Assembly: GCF_963675585.1 (NCBI RefSeq) | Contig: NZ_OY776414.1 | Location: forward strand, 1,033,001 to 1,097,000 | DNA from: an uncultured Draconibacterium sp. | GTDB taxonomy: Bacteria > Bacteroidota > Bacteroidia > Bacteroidales > Prolixibacteraceae | Length of the DNA stretch: 64,000 nucleotides | Direction of reading: 5' to 3' | Shown: positions 7,930-16,715 of the stretch, one piece after another | Position numbering within the stretch: the stretch's first letter is position 1 | Layout: each line of letters opens with the position of its first letter | Notes under the pieces: generated by a model | Told to the model about the DNA's origin: nothing | The model's database searches: none | Seen by the model: the letters and a program-made list of their open reading frames with translations, nothing else | Made by a program: the position numbers and the translations under genes

Positions 7930-10900
7930 ATGAAAATAATTTATGGCTTGCTGCTGCTTACTGCATTTTCTTTTCTTTCATTAACAGCGAAATCTCAGGT
8001 TCCCATTCCAAATGAAGCCGAGTGGACCGGAGGAGGATATGCTTTAAAGAAAATTGTAAGCAATACCAGTATCCCAAGTGGAGTAAATTTTAGTTACACA
8101 ATTCTTTTTTCAGCTCCTGCAGGTGCCACAAACATTCAAATTCAGGATCAGATTCCTACAAGCCTGGTTGTTGTAAGTGTGCCAACTCCAGCAAATGTAA
8201 ATGGAGTTACTCCGGCAGTTACAATTACCGGAACACCGGGTGTAAACGAAGTTGTAAATTATTCTTTGAGTGGTTTGCCCGGAGGTAGCGCTTCTTCCGG
8301 ATCTTTTACAATTGTAGTTAAATTTCCGGAAGGTGTTACTTGCGATGGTGCTTCAGCACGAAATCGGGCCGGTATTTTTACCGACGATTGGCATTATACA
8401 CCTTTTGTAAGTACCACGGCAAGCGCTGATGATCCATGGCGTGTTTCTAAATCAATACTGGAAGGAGCTGTAGTAAATCCATCGGGAGGAAGTTGCGGAT
8501 ATATGATTGCACCCGATGCCACGGTAAAATATCGTTTGTATGTGATGAAGAATAGTCCGTATTGGGGAAATGTGTCAGGACAAATGAATATGTCGGGTGC
8601 AGTTGTTACCGATGTACTGCCGGCCGGTGCAGTGGTTGTTTCAAGTACTTGTTCCGGAATTTCGGTCGGTGCATCTGGTGTGCTCACCTGGAATGTAAAC
8701 TCGGGTGGTGGCGGATTGCTTGACGCGGCAAATCCGTATGCCTACTATTATTGCGAAATTGAAGTACATTACCCGGTTGCCAGTTTTCCAACTGGTTCGT
8801 TTATTTACAATGACCTTACTTTAGACGGTACAATTTGTAATCAGCCTGTTTCGCACACCAGTAATCAAACTTGCGTTGAGGTGGTTGATTATACTCCTAA
8901 TCCGAATGCCAACTTTCACAAATACATTTCGCTGGCCAATCGGGTACCCGGATGTACAGGAATCTATCAGATCGTCTTTTGTAACAACGGAAATGTGGCT
9001 TTGTCGGCTTTCAACATAACCGATGTAATTCCATCGGGAATTAATGTCGATAAAATCAATATTTACAATGCCAACGCAACCACTACGGTCGATTTAAATG
9101 TAAATGGCTCAACCTACGCGTCCGGAATTACCAGTACCTACACATCCGGAACAATTACGTCTCCAACTGTTAATTCCATTCAGCTGCAAATGACAGGATC
9201 ACTTCCGGTGGGCGATTGTATTTACATGTATGTTTATTTTACCATCGAACCAAATCCGACCGGAACAGTGGTTACAAACTGCGCATCCTTTGACGGGCTT
9301 GCCAACGGATTAACTTTATCCGATGCCTGCGTGTCGTTTACTGTGGAAGAAGGGGCTCCAAAACCTTGTTTGATAAAAGATATTTGTTCGCCGCTTGCCA
9401 GTTATGAGCCGGGCGATATAATTCGTTACCGGATTCGGGTTCAGAACATCGGAAGTGCCGATATCAGCGGAGCAACATTTCAGGACATTTTACATTCGAA
9501 CTTTACTTATGTTGGAAACGAGGAATATTATGTAGCCAGTAATTACAATCCGCCATGTTCTGTTGGTGGAGGAATTCCTGCGGGAACCACTGCCTGGGCA
9601 GGTGTAAATCCGGCGCACTCCGGCAATAATTTGTCGTGGGTATTACCCGACATTCCATCCGATTGTCAGTTGTTCTATTCTTCCTATTGCGGAACTTATG
9701 GCACATCTGCTTTGCCTTATTATTTTATCGAATTCGATGTAATGGTTGACAGTTTGGCTTTGCCCGGAGTAACGCCAAACAGTTATGATATTAGTGGTGG
9801 AAACTTATCAACAACGGTTACTTCAAATACGGTGGATGTACTGGTGGTTGCCTCATTCGGACAAGAGGTTGAAAAACAGGTTTCGGTGGATGGTGGTACA
9901 AGCTTTACGTCAAGTGGAGCGGTAAGTCCGGGTAGTACAGCACGTTACCGCCTGAATTATAAAAACACTTCGAATGTTCCTGTTTCAAATGTGAATCTTG
10001 TGGATTTACTGCCATTGAACGATGCTCCGTCCGATTGGTTAATTCTTGATCGCTCAACCGCGAGAGGAAGTTCTTTTGGTGTTGTTTACGCAAGTAATCA
10101 TACTACAAACCTTGTTCCCGGAGGTGCAGGTCCTGCATCGGTATTAAATTATTCGAATGTATTAAATGCCTGTTTGCCCATATTTTCGTATAACCCGGGC
10201 GGTTGTGCCGGACCTGGGTGGGGAACTACTCCTCCCGGGCAAAATATTAAGGTTGATTACAGTACCTATACTTTGCCACCAAATGTAAAAATTCAGGAAA
10301 GTTTTGATGTAAGTATTCCTGCCAATGCACAGGTGCAACAAATGGCATGTAATGATTTTGCGGCCATTTCAACAGCTGGTTTTTTACTCGATGGAGTGCC
10401 TCAATCCATTACCTTGACGCCCATTGCAGCGCCACCGGTTTGTATCACGGTTGATACTCTGCACCAATCGTCGTGTTGCGATAGTATTCGAATAGAGCAG
10501 ACTTTTGGCGCTGCCGGAGAACAAGAGTGTTGTGTGCGGATTACCACAGAGTGCGAAGTAAAATCGATTGATTTATCAGTGGATAACGGAACAATAAATT
10601 CGGCAGTTTGGAATTGTGGTACGGTTCCAACGGGTTACCAGGGATTGAGTAATTTTACATTTGCTGCCAACGGCTGTGCCATTGATATGACCAACTGTTT
10701 TACTCCCGATCAGTCAGGATCAACCACTGTTTATTATACCATTAACTATCAGAATGGCGAAGTTTGCCGCGATAGTTTGGTGCTTGATTGTAAAGTGGCA
10801 GATGTAAATTGCTGCGACAGTATTTCTCTTGTGACCTATCAGGATGCTGATTTGGAAGAGTGTTGCGTAAGATTAACGACAAAATGCGAAATGGATTCTA

Positions 10901-12867
10901 TACTGGTAACAGTAAACAACGGTGTGTTTAGTTCAAACAGTTGGAATTGTTCAGTACCAGTACCTGCTGCGGCGATCGGGCAAAGTTCGTACATGTTCGA
11001 TGCGGCTTCGTGTGTGTTAAACATGACAAATTGTTTTACCGCTTCGCAGGCCGGAGTCATTTCAGTAAATTACGTTTTCTTTTTTGCCAACGGCGAAAAA
11101 TGTGAAAAGTCAATAGAATTGGAATGTAAGTTTGTGGAAGCGAATTGCTGCGACAGTATTTCACTTGTGGCCTACCAGGATGCTGATTTGGAAGAGTGTT
11201 GCGTAAGATTAACGACAAAATGCGAAATGGATTCTATACTGGTAACAGTAAACAACGGTGTGTTTAGTTCAAACAGTTGGAATTGTTCCGCACCCATCCC
11301 TGCCGCAGCGATCGGGCAAAGTTCGTACATGTTCGATGCGGCTTCGTGTGTGTTAAACATGACAAATTGTTTTACCGCTTCACAGGCCGGAGTCATTTCA
11401 GTGAATTACGTTTTCTTTTTTGCCAATGGCGAAAAATGTGAAAAGTCAATAGAATTGGAATGTAAGTTTGTGGAAGAGAATTGCTGCGACAGCTTAATGC
11501 TGGAACCTGTTCAGGGAGAGGATGGCTGCTGCATTCGTTTAAAAACCAAATGTGAAGTAGAATCCATTGAGGTAACTGCCACAAATGGTGTAATTTCATC
11601 AGCGAGCTGGAACTGTGGAACCATTCTATCCGATGCAATAGGAGTGTCTAATTACACATTTACAACAAATCCTTGTGCTGCCGATCTTGTTACCTGTTTT
11701 AACGCATCTCAAGGCGGCGTAATTTCAGTGAATTACGTGGTAACATTTGCCAATGGCGAAAAGTGTGAAAAAAGCATAGAGATCGATTGTCCGCTCGATA
11801 ATGACCCATGTTGCGCCGAGGTGGAACTAAAATTAAAACCAAAGTGGCCGTGGTGGAATAACCTAAACGGAATGTTTACCATAACAAACGCCGATCCTTC
11901 GGTGCCCATTTGTTATGTGGAGTTGGCCTACTCGCCGGCAACCACTATAACCACCGGCAATTTGTACGTCGATGGAATATTGTCCACTCAAAGCTGGAAT
12001 CAAACACGAATACCGGCTGTAGGAAACTTAAGTCCTTCTGCGGTAAATACAATCAAGTTTAATATGGTTTCATCCAACTACAAAGGTGTGGTTACTGTTT
12101 GTGTGGTTAAGTGCGATGGAACAAGATGCTGTTTTGAATTTAACTGGAATAAAAAACCATGGGGACACACCGATATTCCAATAGAAGAATATAGTCCGGC
12201 AGGCAAACTGGTTGGCATAAGCATTTCGCCTGTTCTTGATATTCAGGAAGATGTGGATGTAAAATATGTGTCGTTTGGTTTTGTGGATGAAACCGAAATA
12301 AACGAAGCTAAAAAGGAATTTTTTGCGGTTTCGGGAAGTACTTCCGGAGACGAGGAGATTCCTGCCGGATTGGCGAACACTACTTCGGCTTACATGGGAA
12401 AACACAGTGCGTTTTTCGAGTTAAACCAACCGGTGGATGTGAAAGCTAACCTTGGTATTTTTAACATGGTATTTTCGAATGGTTTACCCAAACTGGGTTG
12501 TACACTGTTCGATACCGAGGGCAATTTAATAGCCGGAGGGCAAATTGAGGTTTCAGAAGTTGATACCCTGGCTACTGCTGTTATCGATGTAAAAAGTGCA
12601 GGTGCGGGTTTATTCGATTTTGTGAATCTGTATCCCAATCCTTCGCAGGGAGAATTCACAATAACCTACGTAACCGGTCAATCTATGGAAATAGAAATAT
12701 TGGTTGTAAATCCACTGGGGCAACTGATTAAAATCCAGAAAGAAGGAACAGTTGTGGCCGGTGTTCACAATACCACTATCGATGTGCGGGGATTACCTGC
12801 CGGAATGTACAAGACTGTATTAAAAGCCAGTGATCAGTTACTGAGTAAATCGACTCTGATCAAATAA
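7930..12867 (+). CDS. Giant secreted protein: DUF11-type domains, four Cys-rich repeats, T9SS sorting domain
   Basis: A cell-surface or released protein of about 1645 residues. ATG 7930 gives a clean signal peptide (MKIIYGLLLLTAFSFLSLTA). An in-frame ATG at 7831 would add 33 residues before it, which is unusual. The first half holds about five DUF11-like beta-sandwich segments (e.g. YRIRVQNIGSADISGATFQD and YRLNYKNTSNVPVSNVNLVD). It continues with four tandem Cys-rich repeats (10474-11808), a W-rich beta segment and a linker. The end is a type A T9SS sorting domain from about 12618 (NLYPNPSQGEFTI ... GLPAGMYKTVLKA), which directs export by the type IX system and attachment to A-LPS. No enzyme domain is seen, so a structural or adhesive role is likely. 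The gene is monocistronic with its own terminator. Confidence 0.9.
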   Translation: MKIIYGLLLLTAFSFLSLTAKSQVPIPNEAEWTGGGYALKKIVSNTSIPSGVNFSYTILFSAPAGATNIQIQDQIPTSLVVVSVPTPANVNGVTPAVTITGTPGVNEVVNYSLSGLPGGSASSGSFTIVVKFPEGVTCDGASARNRAGIFTDDWHYTPFVSTTASADDPWRVSKSILEGAVVNPSGGSCGYMIAPDATVKYRLYVMKNSPYWGNVSGQMNMSGAVVTDVLPAGAVVVSSTCSGISVGASGVLTWNVNSGGGGLLDAANPYAYYYCEIEVHYPVASFPTGSFIYNDLTLDGTICNQPVSHTSNQTCVEVVDYTPNPNANFHKYISLANRVPGCTGIYQIVFCNNGNVALSAFNITDVIPSGINVDKINIYNANATTTVDLNVNGSTYASGITSTYTSGTITSPTVNSIQLQMTGSLPVGDCIYMYVYFTIEPNPTGTVVTNCASFDGLANGLTLSDACVSFTVEEGAPKPCLIKDICSPLASYEPGDIIRYRIRVQNIGSADISGATFQDILHSNFTYVGNEEYYVASNYNPPCSVGGGIPAGTTAWAGVNPAHSGNNLSWVLPDIPSDCQLFYSSYCGTYGTSALPYYFIEFDVMVDSLALPGVTPNSYDISGGNLSTTVTSNTVDVLVVASFGQEVEKQVSVDGGTSFTSSGAVSPGSTARYRLNYKNTSNVPVSNVNLVDLLPLNDAPSDWLILDRSTARGSSFGVVYASNHTTNLVPGGAGPASVLNYSNVLNACLPIFSYNPGGCAGPGWGTTPPGQNIKVDYSTYTLPPNVKIQESFDVSIPANAQVQQMACNDFAAISTAGFLLDGVPQSITLTPIAAPPVCITVDTLHQSSCCDSIRIEQTFGAAGEQECCVRITTECEVKSIDLSVDNGTINSAVWNCGTVPTGYQGLSNFTFAANGCAIDMTNCFTPDQSGSTTVYYTINYQNGEVCRDSLVLDCKVADVNCCDSISLVTYQDADLEECCVRLTTKCEMDSILVTVNNGVFSSNSWNCSVPVPAAAIGQSSYMFDAASCVLNMTNCFTASQAGVISVNYVFFFANGEKCEKSIELECKFVEANCCDSISLVAYQDADLEECCVRLTTKCEMDSILVTVNNGVFSSNSWNCSAPIPAAAIGQSSYMFDAASCVLNMTNCFTASQAGVISVNYVFFFANGEKCEKSIELECKFVEENCCDSLMLEPVQGEDGCCIRLKTKCEVESIEVTATNGVISSASWNCGTILSDAIGVSNYTFTTNPCAADLVTCFNASQGGVISVNYVVTFANGEKCEKSIEIDCPLDNDPCCAEVELKLKPKWPWWNNLNGMFTITNADPSVPICYVELAYSPATTITTGNLYVDGILSTQSWNQTRIPAVGNLSPSAVNTIKFNMVSSNYKGVVTVCVVKCDGTRCCFEFNWNKKPWGHTDIPIEEYSPAGKLVGISISPVLDIQEDVDVKYVSFGFVDETEINEAKKEFFAVSGSTSGDEEIPAGLANTTSAYMGKHSAFFELNQPVDVKANLGIFNMVFSNGLPKLGCTLFDTEGNLIAGGQIEVSEVDTLATAVIDVKSAGAGLFDFVNLYPNPSQGEFTITYVTGQSMEIEILVVNPLGQLIKIQKEGTVVAGVHNTTIDVRGLPAGMYKTVLKASDQLLSKSTLIK
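10474..11808 (+). repeat. Four tandem 109-112-codon Cys-rich repeats inside the giant protein
   Basis: Repeats begin at the double-Cys codons at 10474, 10810, 11146 and 11482. The first three are 336 bp and the last 327 bp. The pattern is CCDS-x-CC[VI]R-x-T-x-CE ... WNC ... CF-x-x-Q ... NGE-x-C ... C, about ten Cys per copy in copies 2 and 3. By eye copies 2 and 3 differ at about 14 of 336 bases, mostly synonymous, so they are a recent duplication; copies 1 and 4 are much more diverged. Confidence 0.9.
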
Positions 12868-12889
12868 TAAATGTTGTTGAGAGAATTTA

Positions 12890-12930
12890 GGCTATCCGTT
12901 GGTGCTTTGCTCCCGGATAGCCTTTTTTTA
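12890..12930 (+). terminator. Intrinsic terminator of the giant secreted protein gene
   Basis: A 9-bp stem, GGCTATCCG (12890-12898) with CGGATAGCC (12914-12922), is followed by a run of seven T. Confidence 0.85.
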
Positions 12931-12992
12931 TTTAAAACTAAATTCGCTTGGCAATGTTAAGTATCTTTGGCCATTCATTTTAAAAAAGTAAC

Positions 12993-14231
12993 ATGCACGA
13001 AATATTGTTTTGGATTATAATTGGAATTTTGGTTCTGGATTTTTTATTTGAAAAATACCTCGATTATTTAAATACAACCAGGTGGAGTACTGTTATTCCG
13101 GATGAGGTAAAGGGCATTTACGACGAGGAGAAATACAAAAAACAACAGGCCTACCAAAAAGAAAACCACCGTTTTGGAATTCTTACCAGCAGTTTTAGTG
13201 TGCTTGTTACGCTGGCGATGTTTGCTCTGTACGGCTTTGCCCTGGTTGATGGCTGGGCCTGGAGTATTACTGGAAATGCCATTCTTGCAGCGCTTATTTT
13301 CTTTGGAATACTACTATTTGCTTCCGATGTAATTAATACGCCCTTTGCAGTATACGACACCTTTAAAATTGAGGAAAAATATGGCTTTAATAAAACCACA
13401 CCTAAACTGTTTATTCTTGATAAAATAAAGGGTTGGTTGATTGGTGCTTTAATTGGCGGTGGTTTGCTGGCACTTATTATTTTCATCTATCAAAAAACCG
13501 GAAATATGTTTTGGTTGTATGCCTGGATTGTTGTTTCGGTATTTTCTGTTTTTATGGCCATGTTTTATTCCAACCTTATTGTGCCGCTTTTTAACAAACA
13601 AACGCCACTGGAAGAGGGCGAACTGCGCGATGCCATTTCTGAATTCGCTAAAAAGGTAGGTTTTAAACTCGATACTATTTTTGTTATCGATGGTTCGAAA
13701 CGATCGACAAAAGCAAATGCTTATTTTACCGGTCTTGGCGCAAAAAAACGAATTGTATTGTACGATACCCTGATTAACGATTTAAATACCAGTGAACTGG
13801 TTGCAGTTTTGGCACACGAAATCGGGCACAACAAAAAGAAACACGTTGTACAAAGCCTTTTAATCGGGCTGGTTCAAACCGGAGTTGTTCTGTTTATTTT
13901 TGGGTTGCTCATAAATAATCCGGATTTAAGCAAGGCGCTGGGTGTGGATTCGCCAAATTTCCATATTGGCTTGGTTGCTTTTGGTGTGTTGTATTCTCCG
14001 GTGTCGTTTTTTCTTGGCATTTTTATGAATATTCTGTCGCGTAAAAACGAATATCAAGCCGATCGTTTTGCTGCCGAAAACTACCAGCCCGAAGCGTTGG
14101 CATCGGCATTAAAAAAGCTCTCGGTAAATAACCTGAGTAATCTTACTCCGCATCCTACTTATGTTTTCTTTCATTATTCGCACCCTACGCTGTTGCAGCG
14201 TTTGGCTTATTTGAAACAGTTTGAGAAGTAG
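12993..14231 (+). CDS. M48 family metallopeptidase, Ste24/CAAX protease 1-like
   Basis: Membrane-embedded zinc protease of 412 residues, the usual Ste24 length. The zinc motif is LAHEIGHNKKKH (about residues 273-284) with the downstream Glu ligand in NEYQADRFA (about 352). It has several membrane segments: the N terminus, two around 65-115, one or two around 145-205, and two after the zinc motif. Bacterial homologues cleave membrane or misfolded proteins; there is no farnesylated CAAX substrate in bacteria, so the natural substrate is unknown. A good -7 box TATCTTTG lies at 12962-12969, although no TTTG sits at the matching -33 spacing. Confidence 0.92.
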   Translation: MHEILFWIIIGILVLDFLFEKYLDYLNTTRWSTVIPDEVKGIYDEEKYKKQQAYQKENHRFGILTSSFSVLVTLAMFALYGFALVDGWAWSITGNAILAALIFFGILLFASDVINTPFAVYDTFKIEEKYGFNKTTPKLFILDKIKGWLIGALIGGGLLALIIFIYQKTGNMFWLYAWIVVSVFSVFMAMFYSNLIVPLFNKQTPLEEGELRDAISEFAKKVGFKLDTIFVIDGSKRSTKANAYFTGLGAKKRIVLYDTLINDLNTSELVAVLAHEIGHNKKKHVVQSLLIGLVQTGVVLFIFGLLINNPDLSKALGVDSPNFHIGLVAFGVLYSPVSFFLGIFMNILSRKNEYQADRFAAENYQPEALASALKKLSVNNLSNLTPHPTYVFFHYSHPTLLQRLAYLKQFEK

Positions 14232-14270
14232 TCGGATGCTAGAAGTCAGAATAAGGAATCCATACATAGT

Positions 14271-14325
14271 GCTTCCTCCTTTGAAAAGGAGGTGGCTGAC
14301 GAAGGAAGCCGGAGGATTATTGTAC
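14271..14325. repeat. REP-like palindromic element between convergent genes
   Basis: A strong inverted repeat, CCTCCTTT (14275-14282) with AAAGGAGG about two bases on, is followed by a second partly matching arm (GAAGCCGGAGGA). The type, a CCTCC/GGAGG palindrome between genes, is common in Bacteroidota and may act as a bidirectional terminator here. Confidence 0.4.
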
Positions 14326-14339
14326 AACTCTCTGCTATT

Positions 14340-14687
14340 TTACAGATTAATCACTTTTTCGGCAGCTTTCTGCAACTGCATAATGTCGATCATTGTTCCG
14401 GCCAAACCCAGTTCCATTTTATCGCTTAACTGAAAATGGTTCAAACAGGTTTTGCAGGCAATCATTTTTACCCCCTTTTGATCCAGATCGTGCAGAATTT
14501 CAAGAACCGGCGAACCCTTGCAGATTAGTTTTACTCCGCCATTGTAAAATACAATTACTTTGGGTAAAACAGTCTCTTCGCCCAGTAGTTTCAGGTAATT
14601 CGAAACCAGAAGCAAATCCAGCGTTTCATCGCCCGAACCCATCCCGTATTGAGTTATTTGCAGTAATGTGTTTTTAAAAGTTCTCAT
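14340..14687 (-). CDS. DsrE-fold protein like the C-terminal domain of YedF (selenium metabolism family)
   Basis: A 115-residue cytosolic protein that matches the DsrE-like half of the YedF selenium-metabolism family. The matching segments are the GMGSGDETLDLLL stretch, VIVFYNGGVKLICKGSPVLE, and the conserved Cys pair in ACKTCLNHFQL. Canonical YedF proteins carry a TusA/SirA-like N-terminal domain in front of this; here it is absent and the protein begins directly with the DsrE fold. YedF tends to occur in genomes that use selenium, which fits mnmH-selD about 9 kb away. A role in handling reduced sulfur or selenium through the Cys pair is inferred. A generic DsrE sulfur-relay protein is the alternative. 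Confidence 0.75.
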   Translation of the reverse strand: MRTFKNTLLQITQYGMGSGDETLDLLLVSNYLKLLGEETVLPKVIVFYNGGVKLICKGSPVLEILHDLDQKGVKMIACKTCLNHFQLSDKMELGLAGTMIDIMQLQKAAEKVINL

Positions 14688-14903
14688 AGTAATAGTTTAA
14701 ATTAGTTGTTGTAAAAAGAGAGGACAAATATAAACGAATTTGTTAGCGAATTATGTTAAAAATATATTTCCCGGAATTTTATTCATTATGATGAACCACA
14801 AGAAATTAAATTCCAACTTTCGGTATTTCAATCCCTGAGAATATTAATTTTGGTCCTTTAAAATAAATCCGGCTTTGGCATCGGACTTCCAACATAAAAC
14901 AAC

Positions 14904-16157
14904 ATGAAAGCAGAAATAATTACCATTGGCGACGAAATATTGATCGGACAAATTGTAGATACTAATTCGGCGTGGATTGGCGAACAATTTAACCTGAATG
15001 GCATCGAAATTTACCAGATAACATCGGTCCACGACGATCACAATCACATTGTAGAAGCCATCAGAAATGCAGAAAAAAACGTGGATTTGGTGGTAATAAC
15101 CGGCGGACTGGGGCCAACCAAAGACGACATTACAAAACATACACTTTGCGAATATTTTAATACCAAACTGGTTTTTCATCAGCCTACGTTGGATGCAATT
15201 GTAAAACGTTTCCACAAAAGGGGAATCGACATGAACAAGCTCAACCGCGACCAGGCCATGTTACCCGAAGCTTGTACCATTTTAACCAATAAACTGGGAA
15301 CGGCTCCCGGAATGTGGTTTGAAAAAAACGATACCATTTTTGTGTCGATGCCGGGTGTACCTTTTGAAATGAAATACCTGGTGGAGTTTGAATTGTTGCC
15401 TAAACTTAGGGAAACGGGCAGAACCAAAGCTATTTTTCATAAAACGGTTTTAACACAGGGAGTGCCCGAATCGATGCTGGCCGAGCGAATCGCTGACTGG
15501 GAAGATGCTTTGCCGGCACACATAAAACTGGCTTATCTTCCAAATCCGATGCTGGTGCGTTTGCGTCTGTCGGCAATGGGCAACGATGTGGAAAAACTAA
15601 AAGCGGAGGTTGAGGACGAAGTTAAAAAGCTGCAGCAGATTATTCCGGAAAGTATTTTTGGCTACGACAACGAAACTTTGTCGGAAGTAACCGGACGCAT
15701 GTTAACGCTGCAGGGGAAAAAGCTGGCGGTGGCCGAAAGCTGCACCGGAGGCTACATTTCCCACCTGATTACATCTGTTTCGGGAAGTTCTGACTACTAC
15801 AACGGATCGGTTACGTCGTATTCGAACCAGATAAAAGAAAGTGTGCTGGGAGTGAGCAAAGAGTCGCTTGAAAAATTCGGAGCGGTTAGCGAGCAGGTTG
15901 CCACCGAAATGGTACAAGGTGTAAAACGGGTGATGAATGCCGATTATGCCATTGCAACTACCGGAATTGCCGGACCAACCGGCGGAACAGAGGACAAACC
16001 TGTGGGAACCGTGTGGATTGCGGTATCGGGGCCAGATAAAACGCTGGTAAAAAAATACACTTTTGTGGGCGATCACCGCGAAAGGAACATTGTACGATCG
16101 AGCCAGACCGCTTTGCAGATTTTGCGCAGGATGGTGCTGGAGGATGGTAGCAAGTAG
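14904..16157 (+). CDS. cinA: CinA family protein (competence/damage-inducible; nicotinamide-nucleotide amidohydrolase)
   Basis: A full-length two-domain CinA of 417 residues. Residues 1-170 form the MoCF (molybdopterin-binding-like) domain, with IIGDEIL-like ITIGDEILIGQIVDTNS and TGGLGPTKDD; in homologues this domain is an ADP-ribose pyrophosphatase. Residues about 255-410 form the PncC domain, which deamidates NMN, with AESCTGGYISHLITSVSGSS and TTGIAGPTGGTEDKPVGTVW. Together they recycle pyridine nucleotides. Directly after the stop codon an array of 7-bp repeats begins (16158). Confidence 0.95.
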   Translation: MKAEIITIGDEILIGQIVDTNSAWIGEQFNLNGIEIYQITSVHDDHNHIVEAIRNAEKNVDLVVITGGLGPTKDDITKHTLCEYFNTKLVFHQPTLDAIVKRFHKRGIDMNKLNRDQAMLPEACTILTNKLGTAPGMWFEKNDTIFVSMPGVPFEMKYLVEFELLPKLRETGRTKAIFHKTVLTQGVPESMLAERIADWEDALPAHIKLAYLPNPMLVRLRLSAMGNDVEKLKAEVEDEVKKLQQIIPESIFGYDNETLSEVTGRMLTLQGKKLAVAESCTGGYISHLITSVSGSSDYYNGSVTSYSNQIKESVLGVSKESLEKFGAVSEQVATEMVQGVKRVMNADYAIATTGIAGPTGGTEDKPVGTVWIAVSGPDKTLVKKYTFVGDHRERNIVRSSQTALQILRRMVLEDGSK

Positions 16158-16613
16158 TAAGAAGGCAGAAGTTCAAAGGCAGGAGGTAGAAGGCAAAAGT
16201 AGAAAGGAAAAAGGCAAAAGTAGAAAGGCAGAAGTAAGAAGAGCAATGGCGAAAGGAAAAAGTTTAGAGTTTAGAGTTTAAAGTTCAAAGTAAGGAACCA
16301 TCGCACAACTGTAATCCCGAACTAAGGTACGAAGGAGGGATCCGTTATACGAAGCTCAAAGGAAAAAGGCAAAAGTAGAAAAGAAACTCGCGACTCGTAA
16401 CCCGTAACCCGAGACCGAAAGCTTGAAGCATGAGGCTTGAAGCTTGAGACTAAAAGTAAAAAGGCAAAAGTTCAGAGTTCAGAGTTCAGAGTTTAAAGTT
16501 CAAAGTTGAAAGGCAAAAGTACAAAGGAAACTCGCGACTCGTAACCCGTAACCCGTAACCCGTAACCCGTAACCCGAGACTGAAAGCTTGAAGCTAAAAG
16601 TCAAAAGCATTTG
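16158..16613 (+). repeat. Heptanucleotide repeat island 1, interrupted by a REP-like palindrome
   Basis: Starting at the base after the cinA stop codon, 19 consecutive units of exactly 7 bp (16158-16290) fit NNNNRAG (e.g. GCAGAAG, TTCAAAG, GCAAAAG, TAGAAAG), with one ATG variant. A non-heptamer segment with an ATCCC/GGGAT inverted repeat (16314-16341) interrupts. The phase then resumes at 16355 for about 36 units, drifting from purine-rich units to ACTCG/ACCCGTA units (five consecutive ACCCGTA) and then GCTTGAA/GAAGCAT units. The stretch is non-coding and fills the cinA to AsmA gap. The same ordered blocks recur in islands 2 and 3. Confidence 0.85.
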
Positions 16614-16715
16614 ATGGAAGTCGAAACCTTTTCTGCTGGCTTTAAACTTTTTAACAATTTCTATCCTGCAGAATCGTTTCAATAGTATATTTTTGATTCC
16701 GGAAAACAGAAAGCA

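Noticed and set aside
10839-11396. Antisense open frames across the Cys repeats
   Set aside because: They are duplicates of each other because the repeats are duplicated, and they are shadows of the sense gene with no domain or signal.
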